DNA of 64,000 nt from Tetrapyrgos nigripes. Lineage: Eukaryota; Basidiomycota; Agaricomycetes; Agaricales; Campanellaceae. Where the stretch lies: NCBI GenBank assembly GCA_013368315.1, contig JAACJM010000014.1, positions 372,001 to 436,000 on the forward strand. The letters are read 5' to 3'. The position numbers and the translations under genes were made by a program. Below the pieces are notes generated by a model that was not told the DNA's origin, searched no databases, and was given only the letters and a program-made list of their open reading frames with translations. This document shows positions 21,255-31,700 of this stretch, piece after piece. Every line of letters starts with the position of its first letter. Within the stretch, counting starts at the first letter, position 1.

Positions 21255-21484
21255 TTCTCCCAGCGGTCGGCGGACATTCTGCATGCGTTGCGTTGGTGTA
21301 TGTCGAGTAGTGGCCCTAGGTGAGCTAGAATGCGCCGGTCTTGAGAATTCGTCCAATCGTTCTAAGGGCCTATAATGCCAGCTTGAAGTGGGTAGATGTG
21401 AAAGCATATCCAATTTGCAGATGAAAACAGAGTGATTAGGACCTGTGAACATGGTTAGATACAGACTGACATGCGCATACAAAG
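21255..21484 (-). repeat. Degenerate repeat unit 1
   Basis: Shares ordered blocks with 21632-21866: on the minus strand ATGCGCAT, GTATCTRAC, (C)TAGAACGATTGG, TCTCAAGACC, CGCATT and TAGCTC in the same order and spacing. Both units carry a short frame with the peptide PLERL. Direct orientation, period about 380 bp. Confidence 0.55.
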
Positions 21485-21631
21485 AAGGTGAATGAGATGG
21501 AAAACACGAATAGAAACAGCAACAGGAGTCGCCTTTACATGTTTATCAAGTGATAGGCAAAAAGACTTACCACAGTACACCAAGAGCATTGACAAAATAT
21601 CCTCCATCAATACCTACGCCTGCAGGAACCC

Positions 21632-21866
21632 TAGGTAAACTCCATCTCCAACCGTCGTCGTAGCTTGATGCGCTGTCGCAGTACAGCGAAGAAGAGAGCT
21701 ACAAATGCGTGAGGTCTTGAGAGTGCGACCAATCGTTCTAGTGGTCCAGAATGCGAATGGGCTAGGTGATAGGCGCCCCGCGTTGTAGACGAAAGGAAGG
21801 TCATTTGGAATTTGGTGTACATGATCTGTGGACTTATGTCAGATACGGACTATATGCGCATACGAG
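21632..21866 (-). repeat. Degenerate repeat unit 2
   Basis: Partner of the unit at 21255-21484 in direct orientation. It is clearly diverged but keeps the order of shared blocks. What was duplicated is not known. Confidence 0.55.
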
Positions 21867-22808
21867 CCAAGAGTGAGGAAAGACAGACAAATTAAGCATA
21901 TATGCGCGAGACTGCAGCTATATGGCGAGTCGAAGACGGGTAAAACACAGTAACGGTCATCCGCATATCGTCAGCCGTAAGACGAGCACGAAAGAAGGCC
22001 ATTGAAGAGTAAGATACTCACTTAACAGCTAGTGGGCTAAAACGTGTAGCTCCATGTTTAGAGAGAGAAAAAACTTCACACTCTTCATGTTCTACATATC
22101 GAGATTTAGTACAACACTCAGTTAGGCTACGGATTGCATGGCGTTTGTTTCAAGTAAACGTTGAGCAAAACAGAGATCCGGACACAGTAGCGAGGCATTT
22201 TGGTGGATTTTTGGAAGGAGTTACCGGAGGTGAGTGAAGGGTCACAGAGGAAGACGTAGAAGACACGCAGAGATGGTGGTGGTCAATGACTCATAGCGTT
22301 GTGTACAAAACACTGTTTCGAACCTTCACCCGAGATGCAGTAAAAGTGAGTCAAATCCTTCGTAAACTTGCGAATTTTTTACGCAAAAAAACTCTCAGTT
22401 GTACGGATGTTAACAATGGTTTCTGTCAGCTTCGTTTCTAGAAGTTTGCTGCATTATGCATGCCACATCTGCTTCGTAGAAACTGCTGCGAAAAAACAAT
22501 CATTCCCTCGAGTGATTTTTGTTATCATTTTTCCGGAGGTTGATAAGTATGTAAGTGACCCGGAGATTCGATATTATTCGCTATCATTCATGCCCGAATA
22601 TACTTATATTCCTTGATTTAACTTTTATTTGGGACGACATTGGGAAGGCGGATGTGTTTTTCTGGTAAGTGGGCAAGTACTGTACAGGATATACTACAGA
22701 GAATATAAAATGGAAACGGATGGTACTACATTACGAGTGACCGTGAATATACGTAGAAAGGCCGTTGATATAGGATTCGAACCCCTCCAAGCCTGTACCT
22801 CCGCCGCC
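21867..22808. other. Intergenic, no supportable gene
   Basis: Repeat-flanking DNA between the degenerate units and the 3' end of the GH54 gene. Only short frames without splice support were found. Confidence 0.5.
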
Positions 22809-23807
22809 TCAAGTGGTGTATCTGGCAGCGACAATGTTGGCCTGCACCGAGCTCTCGGTGGCATCGGATGGGAAACCGGAAGTCATGACACCCTCGTAAA
22901 ATGTACCCTGAGCACCCCTACTGTTGTCTCCACCGATACCAAGAATGATAGCACCTTCCTTTTTCATTGGGTTGTAGCCAGATACGTTTGGTCGCGGACC
23001 GTTGTAGAACGTCGACAGCCCGCCACTCGCAGCGTTACCTCCCTTGAGCGCGAAATTATTCGGCTGACCCTTGACGATGGCAGTAACAAAGCGGTCAGTG
23101 ATAGTAGGAACCGAAGGGTTGTTTCCAGCAGTTGAGCCCGCGAACAACCCGTTTTCGAGATCAGCCATGATCCAAGGACCATTGCCTGCACCTGTACCCC
23201 ACACACGAATGTTACCAAAGTAGATGGCTTCCATGTGTCCGTTCCCGGTGTCGTCATTGCTCGTCTCGGCATTGCCATAGTCGAAGCAGCAGCCACCGTT
23301 AAAGTGCGTTCCATCGAGAACAGCGTACATGCCCTGTGCTCCGTCTCCTGTAGCTGTGCCAGTGGCAACGTCGTTACGGTAGCCCGTGCCAGGTGGGATG
23401 AAGACACCGTAGGCTTTTTGACCATTCAGGTGGACCGGTGCGGCAGTAGCGACTGCCAGGTTATCGGAGCCACTGGCCGCGCCACCGCCAGGGGCTCTGG
23501 TAAGATGATTACCGCGGCCGGTCTGGTCGTAGATGATGGAGATGGTACAGGAAGTTCCGGAGCAAAACGAGTCTTGAGTGGCTGCATTAGCAACACCACC
23601 TGCGGACAGAGGCCTGATGTCCGTCACGCCATTGTCGGAGCTACGTGTGACCTGGTAGAGTGAACCGCTGAAGGAGCTGAATAGTGCACGAGTGGTACTG
23701 TGGGCGGCAACACAGGGTGTTCCTCCCGAGGCGTAGATGTCGCACGGCCCGGCGACAACAGTAGCAGCGAGGCCTGCTAGAGCAAGTGCTTTTGATCGTG
23801 ACAACAT
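22809..23807 (-). CDS. GH54 alpha-L-arabinofuranosidase, catalytic domain only
   Basis: Secreted enzyme that removes arabinofuranosyl side chains from arabinoxylan or arabinan. Single exon, 332 aa. The first 18-20 residues (MLSRSKALALAGLAATVVAG) are a signal peptide. The GH54 fold starts at PCDIYASGGTPCVAAHSTTR; the catalytic nucleophile equivalent is Glu218 in IMADLENGLFAG and the acid/base equivalent is Asp294 in GIGGDNS. The vicinal cysteines in NGGCCFDYG are the family hallmark. Well-known family members such as Aspergillus AbfB continue with a C-terminal arabinose-binding CBM42; here the stop comes right after the catalytic domain (EGVMTSGFPSDATESSVQAN...). An intron-free secreted hydrolase is unusual beside its intron-rich neighbours. 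Confidence 0.95.
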   Translation of the reverse strand: MLSRSKALALAGLAATVVAGPCDIYASGGTPCVAAHSTTRALFSSFSGSLYQVTRSSDNGVTDIRPLSAGGVANAATQDSFCSGTSCTISIIYDQTGRGNHLTRAPGGGAASGSDNLAVATAAPVHLNGQKAYGVFIPPGTGYRNDVATGTATGDGAQGMYAVLDGTHFNGGCCFDYGNAETSNDDTGNGHMEAIYFGNIRVWGTGAGNGPWIMADLENGLFAGSTAGNNPSVPTITDRFVTAIVKGQPNNFALKGGNAASGGLSTFYNGPRPNVSGYNPMKKEGAIILGIGGDNSRGAQGTFYEGVMTSGFPSDATESSVQANIVAARYTT

Positions 23808-23846
23808 GGTGTGTGTAGTTTGTCGACGAAGGGTAGAAATCGTAGG

Positions 23847-23854
23847 CTTTTATA
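23847..23854 (-). promoter_or_regulatory. TATA box of the GH54 gene
   Basis: TATAAAAG on the minus strand about 40 bp upstream of the start codon, implying a very short 5' UTR. Confidence 0.6.
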
Positions 23855-24112
23855 CTGCATGATATCTACGTTGCTCTGCAGGGAATCGCCTGATCCCAAT
23901 AAAATCCGACATTGCCAATGGGATTTTCATCGCAAGAATAACTGGTCCTAACGCATGACGATGTTGCCCAAGAAACTATTCACCTGGCCCATGTGAACAG
24001 TATGACCGTACGGTTGCTCTGAGCATGGGAGACAAAGCACTCCAAAGAGCACGTTTAAAACTTAAACTTCGCCTTCCAATGGCTATCCTGCTTGCAAGGG
24101 TGCTATATTCTG

Positions 24113-24274
24113 ACTTGATTCTGACCCATGACTCTGTTTTCCTCCCAGATCGACGATAACCTCAACCCGCTAAGTTATTTTTACCTATGCAGCACTTGAT
24201 TCTGACCCATGACTCTGTTTTCCTCCCGGATCGACGGTAACCTCAACCCGCTAAGTTGCTTTTACCTATGCAGC
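24113..24274. repeat. 81-bp tandem duplication, two copies
   Basis: Two head-to-tail copies (24113-24193 and 24194-24274) of a unit beginning acttgattctgacccatgac and ending acctatgcag. They differ at only a few positions, so the duplication is recent compared with the other repeats here. Confidence 0.9.
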
Positions 24275-24579
24275 CTCCCATTAGTTTTTTGCGCCGCCTA
24301 GGAAAAAGTTGAGGGCAATTGTCGGCGAGGTTTGAAATTTGTCCCATCGTTGCCAATTGTCGTCGACCTCCTGCTACTTCATTACATAGGCCAAATGAAA
24401 TTTCTTCAATCGATCAGAGGTACTATTTATAATCAGGTACCTGGCCACCATCCGGTTTTTCTGAAATTACAGCTCCGGAACTCACTCTTACTCTTCGATT
24501 TTATGCTCGTTATAAAGTGTGGCTTCTTTCACATTGCCTGATATGACCGTTGGAGCTGTGGAAGCACATGTTATGGAAC

Positions 24580-24972
24580 AGCGAATATTTTCGCGACGCA
24601 AGTGCGAATTTTGGCCAAAACTGGGTACCTGGCCACTTGCTCTAGCCCAGCAACGGAAGAACCTGCTGAGATCATTCTAACTCATGTTATATATACCTTT
24701 TGCATATAGAACTATGCTGAGTATAAAAAGTTGCGGAATGGTACAGTCGTCGTTGAGTTGTGCTCACCAGAAGTGTAGGAAAACGCGTCATTTCAGAATT
24801 TTGGCCCCTCCTTTGACAGGTATCTCACGCACCAGTTACCGACGCTGAACAAGTTCTTTCATCAGTGTGCACTGGTCGGTAATCGATCTACCAAACATCC
24901 CAAAGCCAGACCAATGGTCATAGAAAAGGAGATAATCGGCAAACGGCCAGCTTCCTGGTAGAAAATAGTAGG
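24580..24972. repeat. Diverged direct repeat, copy 1
   Basis: Shares ordered blocks with 25444-25880, such as ttttcgcgacgc, ttggccaaaact, tacctggccac, gctctagccca, tagaactatgctga, gcgtcattt, ggtatctcacg and ccagcttcct. Spacing differs by small indels. Likely remains of a mobile element family; type not recognised. Confidence 0.75.
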
Positions 24973-25310
24973 GCGGATATCAGATAATCTGCCGCAGCTC
25001 CTAACCACTAAAGTATCCAAATACCGTCTTTAGTATCACTCCTTCATCAATAAAACGGCAAATCGACTTTTTCCCCACTTTTCGGAGCTTTTGGTAACTA
25101 AAGCCTTTTGATCGGCTTTTTTGATGGAAGCTTTTTCCGACTTTTACTTTTTTCCGGAAGCCTTTTTCCGTCTTTTCCTTTTTTCCGAATGGCATCCACT
25201 TTTCAACAACTTTTGCCAGCTTTTCTGGAGGACCTCACTTTCTACATGTCAAATGGGTATATTCACCCAATAAGGATTTGGACATACTATTCGATACCAG
25301 GAAGCTGGCC
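24945..25310. repeat. MITE-like element with 26-bp inverted ends (candidate)
   Basis: The left end 24945-24970 (ggccagcttcctggta...) is matched in reverse complement by 25285-25310 with 23 of 26 positions equal. The 366-bp interior has no coding capacity and is rich in ttttccg repeats. No clear target-site duplication was seen, and a third copy of the end motif lies at about 25851 in direct orientation, so this could instead be an inverted fragment of the surrounding repeat. Confidence 0.4.
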
Positions 25311-25443
25311 ACGTTAGCATTTTTAAATCATATAAAATTACTGAGGGAAATTTAGATTACAAAAACTTTAGCATAGCATAGTAGGGCTTCTTAGGAATCT
25401 GCTGATATATGAATCAGCACCGTGCAAGCTGTGGTCAAGGAGT

Positions 25444-25880
25444 AGCGAGGATTTTCGCGACGCGAGTCTGTTTTTTGGCCAAAACTGGCTACCTGGCCAC
25501 CTGCTCTAGCCCAGAACCGTGCACATGTACATGAGCTATAAAACCTGGAGGATTATATATCCTTAGCATCTAGAACTATGCTGATACCTTCGGCAGTGTA
25601 ACGGTACACTTGCTGTCGAGCAGTGGTCACCCTAAGGGCAGTTTTGGGCGTGGGAACGGTATTTTAGGAAAATGCGTCATTTCGGGTTTTTAGGCCACTC
25701 TTTTACCGGTATCTCACGAAGCAAGTACTGACCCCTTTCAAATTTTGACATCCAAGTGTGCCCCACCCGGACGTATTTTTAAGGCACCCTAGACCCACCC
25801 CAATGTAGACATAAAGTCAGATAATTGCCAAATGACCAGCTTCCTAGTGTGGCCAGCTTCCTGGTACGAGATAGTAAGTA
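25444..25880. repeat. Diverged direct repeat, copy 2
   Basis: Partner of 24580-24972. It carries extra sequence between blocks and ends with a doubled ccagcttcct motif. No coding potential. Confidence 0.75.
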
Positions 25881-25984
25881 CTTCAACGTAGAGATATCGA
25901 ATGTTCCGTTGAAGGTAAAAAAATTTGGCAGAGTCACACTTGGGCACACCATGTGACTCTGGTACAAACTAATCCAGGCGTACC

Positions 25985-26665
25985 TTAGCTGCATTGAGCG
26001 AAATTGCTTGAACAATCGAGAACTTATTAGAGGCCCTGAGTAAAGAATGGCACGTCAAAGCAGATGTTGTTCAGATGCATCGAGAAATCGCGTGGTATTC
26101 TGTGGTATTATTATACTTATAAAGAAGTACCTAGTAGACATACAAAACAAAGTCAGAAGCGAGCGCCGAGCAGCGTAAAACGAGTACAAGTAGGACCCCG
26201 GATAATAGGTGACGAACCCGGTCCAAGAATTTGGCGGTTTGGACAGATTTCGTCCGAACCCCGTTCTCAAAATTTTTGTCCAAATCCTGGACCGGCTCCT
26301 CCCAGGTCCAATGTTTTGTCCGAACTGGGGAACCGGCTTGTAAAAAATCGAAAACAATTTAGTAAACAATTCCGTAGCGCGTTCCGAGCCTGCTGTATCC
26401 TTGTCAAATAGATCTGCACCACTAGCATCATGATGAGGATGCAGCTGGGACTGCAAGAGACGATGAAGGCGGGAAACGGGACCGATCTACTGGTATGTGA
26501 CGCAGGCATCACTGATGAATCCACTGCGAGGTAGGATAAGACAATCCGAGTCCTTACCCATCCAGGCACCTGTCGTATCCGCCGCTCTACCTTATACCCA
26601 GCATTGACCCATCACCGAAATGGCACGAAATGAAAGACTACACTTTCTCCTCAACCTCGACTAAC
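25985..26665 (+). repeat. Segmental duplication copy B, promoter of DUF6593-like gene
   Basis: Matches 19351-20113 in the same orientation. This copy retains the complete downstream gene and so is probably the functional one. It contains an insertion of about 65 bp near 26270-26335 built of gtccgaac/ggtccaa-like repeats. Confidence 0.85.
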
Positions 26666-27479
26666 AACATCCTTGTCTCAGACGACCTTTCCAACACTCA
26701 AATCCTCGATTCCTCCAGCGGCTATGGACAAGTGATTTATGTTCTGCGAGAACATGGGCTGAAGGCGAAGGTGAAGGAAATTGTGCACCTTGAGGGTCCA
26801 GACTTTGCTGTTTACATTTACCGGGTCAGGGGAAAGGCAAAGACGACGATGGATTGCGAGGCGAATGGTCAACAACTTGAAGAGGTCGAGGAAGTGGAAA
26901 TGGAAGTGGCAAGGGTTGAGAAGCATTCGTTTAAAGGTGATATGGTCAGGATTAAGGATTCGGAGGGGAAAGACGTTGTCTTAAAGGTTTTTGAATGGAC
27001 TGAGTCACAGAGGTGAGTGTTATTGGCTCTGAAAGACGGGACGGCTTGTGTGTGGATTCGCTGACACCAGCTCTTTAGAAAACTCACGTTCACAAATCCT
27101 CTGGACGGAGTGAGCTACCAATGGGACAGTACTGGTGAGAATGGAACAGAGTTCAAAGTAAGTATACCTATTGGTGTTTCGAGAAGACGGCATTAAACTC
27201 ACCACCTCGTAGCTCCTCGTGAAATCCTCAGAGTCTGATTCGAAGTTGTCCTCACCAGAACTGGCAATCTTCCATCAGGCGGTACCCATCTCCAAAAGCT
27301 CAGCCAACTCTCATTCTCGTCCTTCGGAATACCGTGACGATGAAAGGTTCTGGATAACTCCAATCCTATCCGTCTCTGAAAACCTCAACCTGGACGAAGG
27401 CAACGACGACTCGGAGCTGGAACTGAATCTAGTCATCGCGACGTTCGTTTTATCTGCTAGTGGATGGAAGAGACACTGA
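26630..27479 (+). CDS. DUF6593-like fungal protein
   Basis: Three exons (26630-27012, 27079-27157, 27213-27479) give 242 aa. The layout, with an N-terminal TFSS start, a central YGQVIYVLREHG / FAVYIYRVRGK beta-rich segment, a short FTNPLDGVSYQWDSTG motif with conserved Trp, and a C-terminal FVLSASGWKRH, resembles the DUF6593 proteins that are expanded in mushroom-forming fungi. The family call is from general pattern, not a specific motif. No signal peptide is seen. An upstream out-of-frame ATG (26620) overlaps the start codon and could lower translation; the duplicated copy lacks it. The promoter and start are duplicated 6.6 kb upstream. Confidence 0.65.
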
Positions 27480-28729
27480 CACACACCTGGAACCCCCCTC
27501 CCTTCACAGAATCGGATTGGTAACAGATGCCTTTAGCAGAAAAAGACACGATAGGGGTTAGGCGACAAAATCCGGCAGATTACCTCGATGCAAAATGTTG
27601 ACGCAGTGTACAAGTACAACACCAACTACTAGTACTTCTTTGCAATAGCTTTCAGATAAGCAGTGCTGCCACCGTGCCGCGAGAAATCTACGCAGTAGCT
27701 CGTCTTTGCAAAATTGAACCCTTCCAGCCATATGTACCACTTTGCCTCCTTCCAGACTCCCATCGCTTCATGATATGGTCCTTATATATGACAGCAGGGA
27801 TGCCATTGAGAGGGACTGCACCTTTTCTGGATCTAGAGGAACAAACCCATCCTCATCCTCCACCTTTTCAAGGTGGGGTTTGACTGGTTGTCCACTCGAC
27901 CGAATACGTTCTTCCTCATTCATTGATCACGCTGGCAGGAAAAAGACGGTGATCGTGGTGGTTGTATGAAGTGTGACCAGCATTGCCCTTTTCTGTGTCC
28001 TGGCACACTGAGCAATAAGTACCCTGTATACGTACAGTGTTGAAGCCGGTGATTCGGATACATTCACTCCTTGCTATCGACCCAGCAGATCAAGACAAAC
28101 AAAAAAGTATTTGCGACTTCCTATAGCCCTTGTGGTCGTGAAGAGACATCCAAGCAGAAGACTTGAATATCGCAGATCCTGCCAGATGCGGGTAAGCCAG
28201 CTATCTTCGTTGATATTGGACCTGGCGACGCGACTTTGAGGTGTTTTGGGAGATAAAGTCTGAGAGCCCATTGCCCAGGGTCAAGGGTAATGCGCCCATC
28301 ACGGTTTCACGTCGAGAGGACGGGATCGGATGTCACAAGTTACAACCTAGACGATGCTTATTAATATTATAAGCTAGCGTGCTTGAAGTTGTGTCTGCCT
28401 AGTGGAGACTACATATGCTTTCTTTCCCTACTTCGCTCTCTGTCTGCGTTGAGCATCATTACATCCAAATCCTCATCAGTCCACACGTCAAGGAGAATTA
28501 CCCTAAGTTCAAGCTGTCAGGAAGAAAGAAGTGCGATCATCTCATTTTTTCGACTCGAGAGTGCAGATTGATTACGAATGAAGATTGAATTCGGCCTAAT
28601 GGAGAGTCACTACACCGGTATTGGTTGTCTATTTGTACGGCGTCGGCCAGGTATTGGTTCCCAAAATTTGCCCTCAGCCCTAGGTCCACCTATAAAAGTA
28701 CTTGTGTCGGGTGGTTACAGTAGGCTCTC
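27480..28729. other. Intergenic, promoter side of the ABC transporter
   Basis: About 1.25 kb. No coherent gene was found on either strand. A TATA box for the downstream transporter lies near its right end. Confidence 0.5.
28691..28698 (+). promoter_or_regulatory. TATA box of the ABC transporter gene
   Basis: TATAAAAG about 32 bp upstream of the chosen ATG. The short distance implies a 5' UTR of a few bases, or a later start. Confidence 0.45.
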
Positions 28730-31700
28730 ATGTCGGATTTGCAAGTCGTTTTGGGTTGGACGGAGGCGGTTTCACATAGAAACTCGTATGTGCCATTTCT
28801 TTTGTCCATAACTATATCGTCTCTGAAACGGTCGCAGCTTTTACCTGAATACACTCACTATTCCTCTCTATGGCGCGTTGATATCTGCAGTTATTCTTCT
28901 GCTCCACATTATCGTCGTTTATGGACGCGAAAAACGCGTCACCCGTGTATCTGATGCGTCAGAACCCACCACCCTTGCCCTTGACAATGAGCACAGTCTG
29001 CGTGTCTCGCGGTTTGGAGGACGTGTAATTTTTGGGTTTATGGCGTTTCGAGTCGTGACTTCGCTGGCATTGTTAGCACTTTCTGCTACAAGTCTCCTGG
29101 TGTCAGAGAATATGGAAGATGTTCAAAGACGCGGAGAGCTGCTATCAGGTCTCACATCTGTATGTTGAACATGTTCTCGCAACTTTCAAGCACAACCTGA
29201 CATGCTCCCAACAGCTTTACTTGACCATCCTAGCCATAGCCTCCCTTTGCACATCACTGAGATGGAGTAGTATTGTCACCAGGCACTTCAATGCAGTGTC
29301 ACTAGCAAGCTTCCTCGTTTATGCTTACCGAGACCTGGTCCCTCTCGGGACGTTCACTTCGAACCCTCTGGATGCAGCTCAAGGATGGATTATTTGGGCA
29401 AAAGTCTCCCTACTTGCCCTGATCTCTGTGGTTATACCTCTCATGATTCCAAGACAACATATCCCCGTGGATCCCCAGGTGAGTCTCCCGAGAGTTGAAT
29501 GCGTAGTTCCAAATGACCAACGTTTTTCTCCAGCATCCGAAAGAACCAAGCCCGGAGCAGACAGCATCCCTCCTTTCTCTATTGCTCTATACCTTCTTGG
29601 ATTCCGTCATCGTTAAAGCCTACCGTTCTCCCCATTTGCCTTATGAAGGTCTTTTTCCCCTGCCTGACACTGATCATATCGAGTATCTCAAAGCCAGATA
29701 TTTTCGCGTGAGTATATTGACTCAACACAGCTGTCACTCAATCTAATACCACATTGTTAGCATATCGACCCCGCGACGGGCGTGAAGAGAAGAAATCTCT
29801 TCTGGTCTTTGATGCGCATCTTCTGGTCAGACTACACCGTAATGACCATATCTCTCATCGCCAACGCAGTGGCGTCATTTGCTACGCCTTTGGGAATAAA
29901 TCAGCTTCTCAAGTAAGTCTTGCTTCCATACAGTTTACATGAGCACTTATTCATTTGCGCAGGTACATTGAAGATCCAAACGGCAGTACTATAATACGAC
30001 CCTGGGTGTGGATTGCCTGGCTGTTTCTAGGTCCTGAACTCACTTCTATCACTTGGGAGTGGTTCGTCTACATTGCAACTCGAACTGTAGTCAGGATCGA
30101 AGCCATCCTTACTCAGCTGGTGTTCGAACATGCGCTTCGCATCCGCTTGAAGGCTGAGACCAGCTCAGAGACAGTTTCGGACAGTGTACCAGCAACTCCT
30201 CCGAGCGCTGAATCCCAGCAATCGTCTGAGGACGATAGAAGCACGGAGAATGTGACTTTGCATTCTGAAGGTCCTTCATCCATTTCTGAGACCCTGAGGC
30301 CAGAGACGTCAACTAAAGGAAGCGATAAGCGCTCCACTTCGCCTACATCGACGACATCAACGTTCCCTGCAAAACCCTCAACACCTGCAGAAAAGACTTC
30401 GGAATCCAGCAATATGATCGGCAAGATCAACAACCTCGTCACTACAGATCTTCAAAATATCGTCGATGCAAAGTCTTGGGTTCTCTTTGCGGTGCACACT
30501 CCACTTCAAATGGCATTATCTGTAATCTTCTTACACGCGATATTGGGATGGAGTGCTTTTGTGGGTTTGGCGGTTATCGTTCTCTGTTTCCCGATTCCTG
30601 GATTCCTTGCGAAGCTGGGTCAGAAGTATTCGAAATTGAAGATGAAGAAGACTGATGGGAGGATACAGACTGTGAGTGAGGGTGAGTGTTCACTCGATTG
30701 TGTTGCTTGTAGCCTCAATGAACGAGGATGGTGGCTATAACAGTGATGAGCGTGTTACGAATGGTCAAGATGTTCGGATGGGAAAGGATGATGAATCAGA
30801 GGATTATGGAGAAGAGAGAAGAGGAGCTTCTCTATGTCATGTGGATGAAAGTGCTTGGATTGTCTACCTTCACCGTGAAGTGAGTTGTGACGAATTGAAT
30901 TGATATACACATTGCTGACAAGGATTGTAGCTATATCATTCCTTTCCTGACCATGCTGGCGACCTTTTCTACCTAGTGAGTTGTGCCTATCGTCTGTCAT
31001 CAGTGAAAATGCTGAAATTCCTTTCAGCGTTGGTTCTCTCAACATGTCCTTCCCTTCCTTTGAATACTAATGTCGCCGAATAGACCTTGATCATGAAGCA
31101 ACCCTTGAACGCATCCAAAGTATTCAGCAGCATGGTCGTTTTCGACAAGTTTACCATGTCAGTCATTTCATCCTATGGTGCTACCTCCCTTTCTGATTGT
31201 CTACATAGGCATTTGCAGTTGCTCCTTCGTCAGATGAACCGATCAATAATTGCCAAAGTATCGTTAGATCGCATAACTGAATTCCTTTACGATGTGAGCT
31301 TTAATTTACCTTGATCTAGACAGAGAACTCATGTTTCCGGGACAGAGCGAACTCCTGGACGCCTATGCCGACAAAGACAAGGATTCTCGTACTCTGTCCG
31401 TTCTGCCCGCTGGTGCTACCGAGAAGATTGGTTTTCATAATGCCACGTTCTCCTGGTCTAACGATTCTGCCCGTGGTCTTCAGACGCCTTCCAAACGTCA
31501 ATTCCTATTGAAGATTGATGAACTTTTCTTCGAAAAAGGCCGGATCAATCTAATTGTTGGACCTACTGGATGTGGCAAATCATCCATATTGATGGCGCTC
31601 TTATCGGAAATGCATTTCATACCTTCCGGCCCCGACTCGTGGTACAATCTTCCTCGGCATGAAGGAGTTGCATATGCAGCACAAGAATCTTGGGTTCAGA

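Noticed and set aside
22765..22800. ggttcgaatcc on the minus strand, like a tRNA T-loop
   Set aside because: The flanking bases do not form a proper T stem, no matching acceptor or anticodon arm is found, and it lies just after the GH54 stop.
25001..25195. Lys/Phe-rich minus-strand frame
   Set aside because: It is a translation of simple ttttccg-type repeats inside the MITE-like element.
30682..30743. Reading the ABC transporter frame straight through at 30682
   Set aside because: It ends quickly at a stop; removing gtgagt..aacag restores the conserved [14 protein letters not shown] segment.
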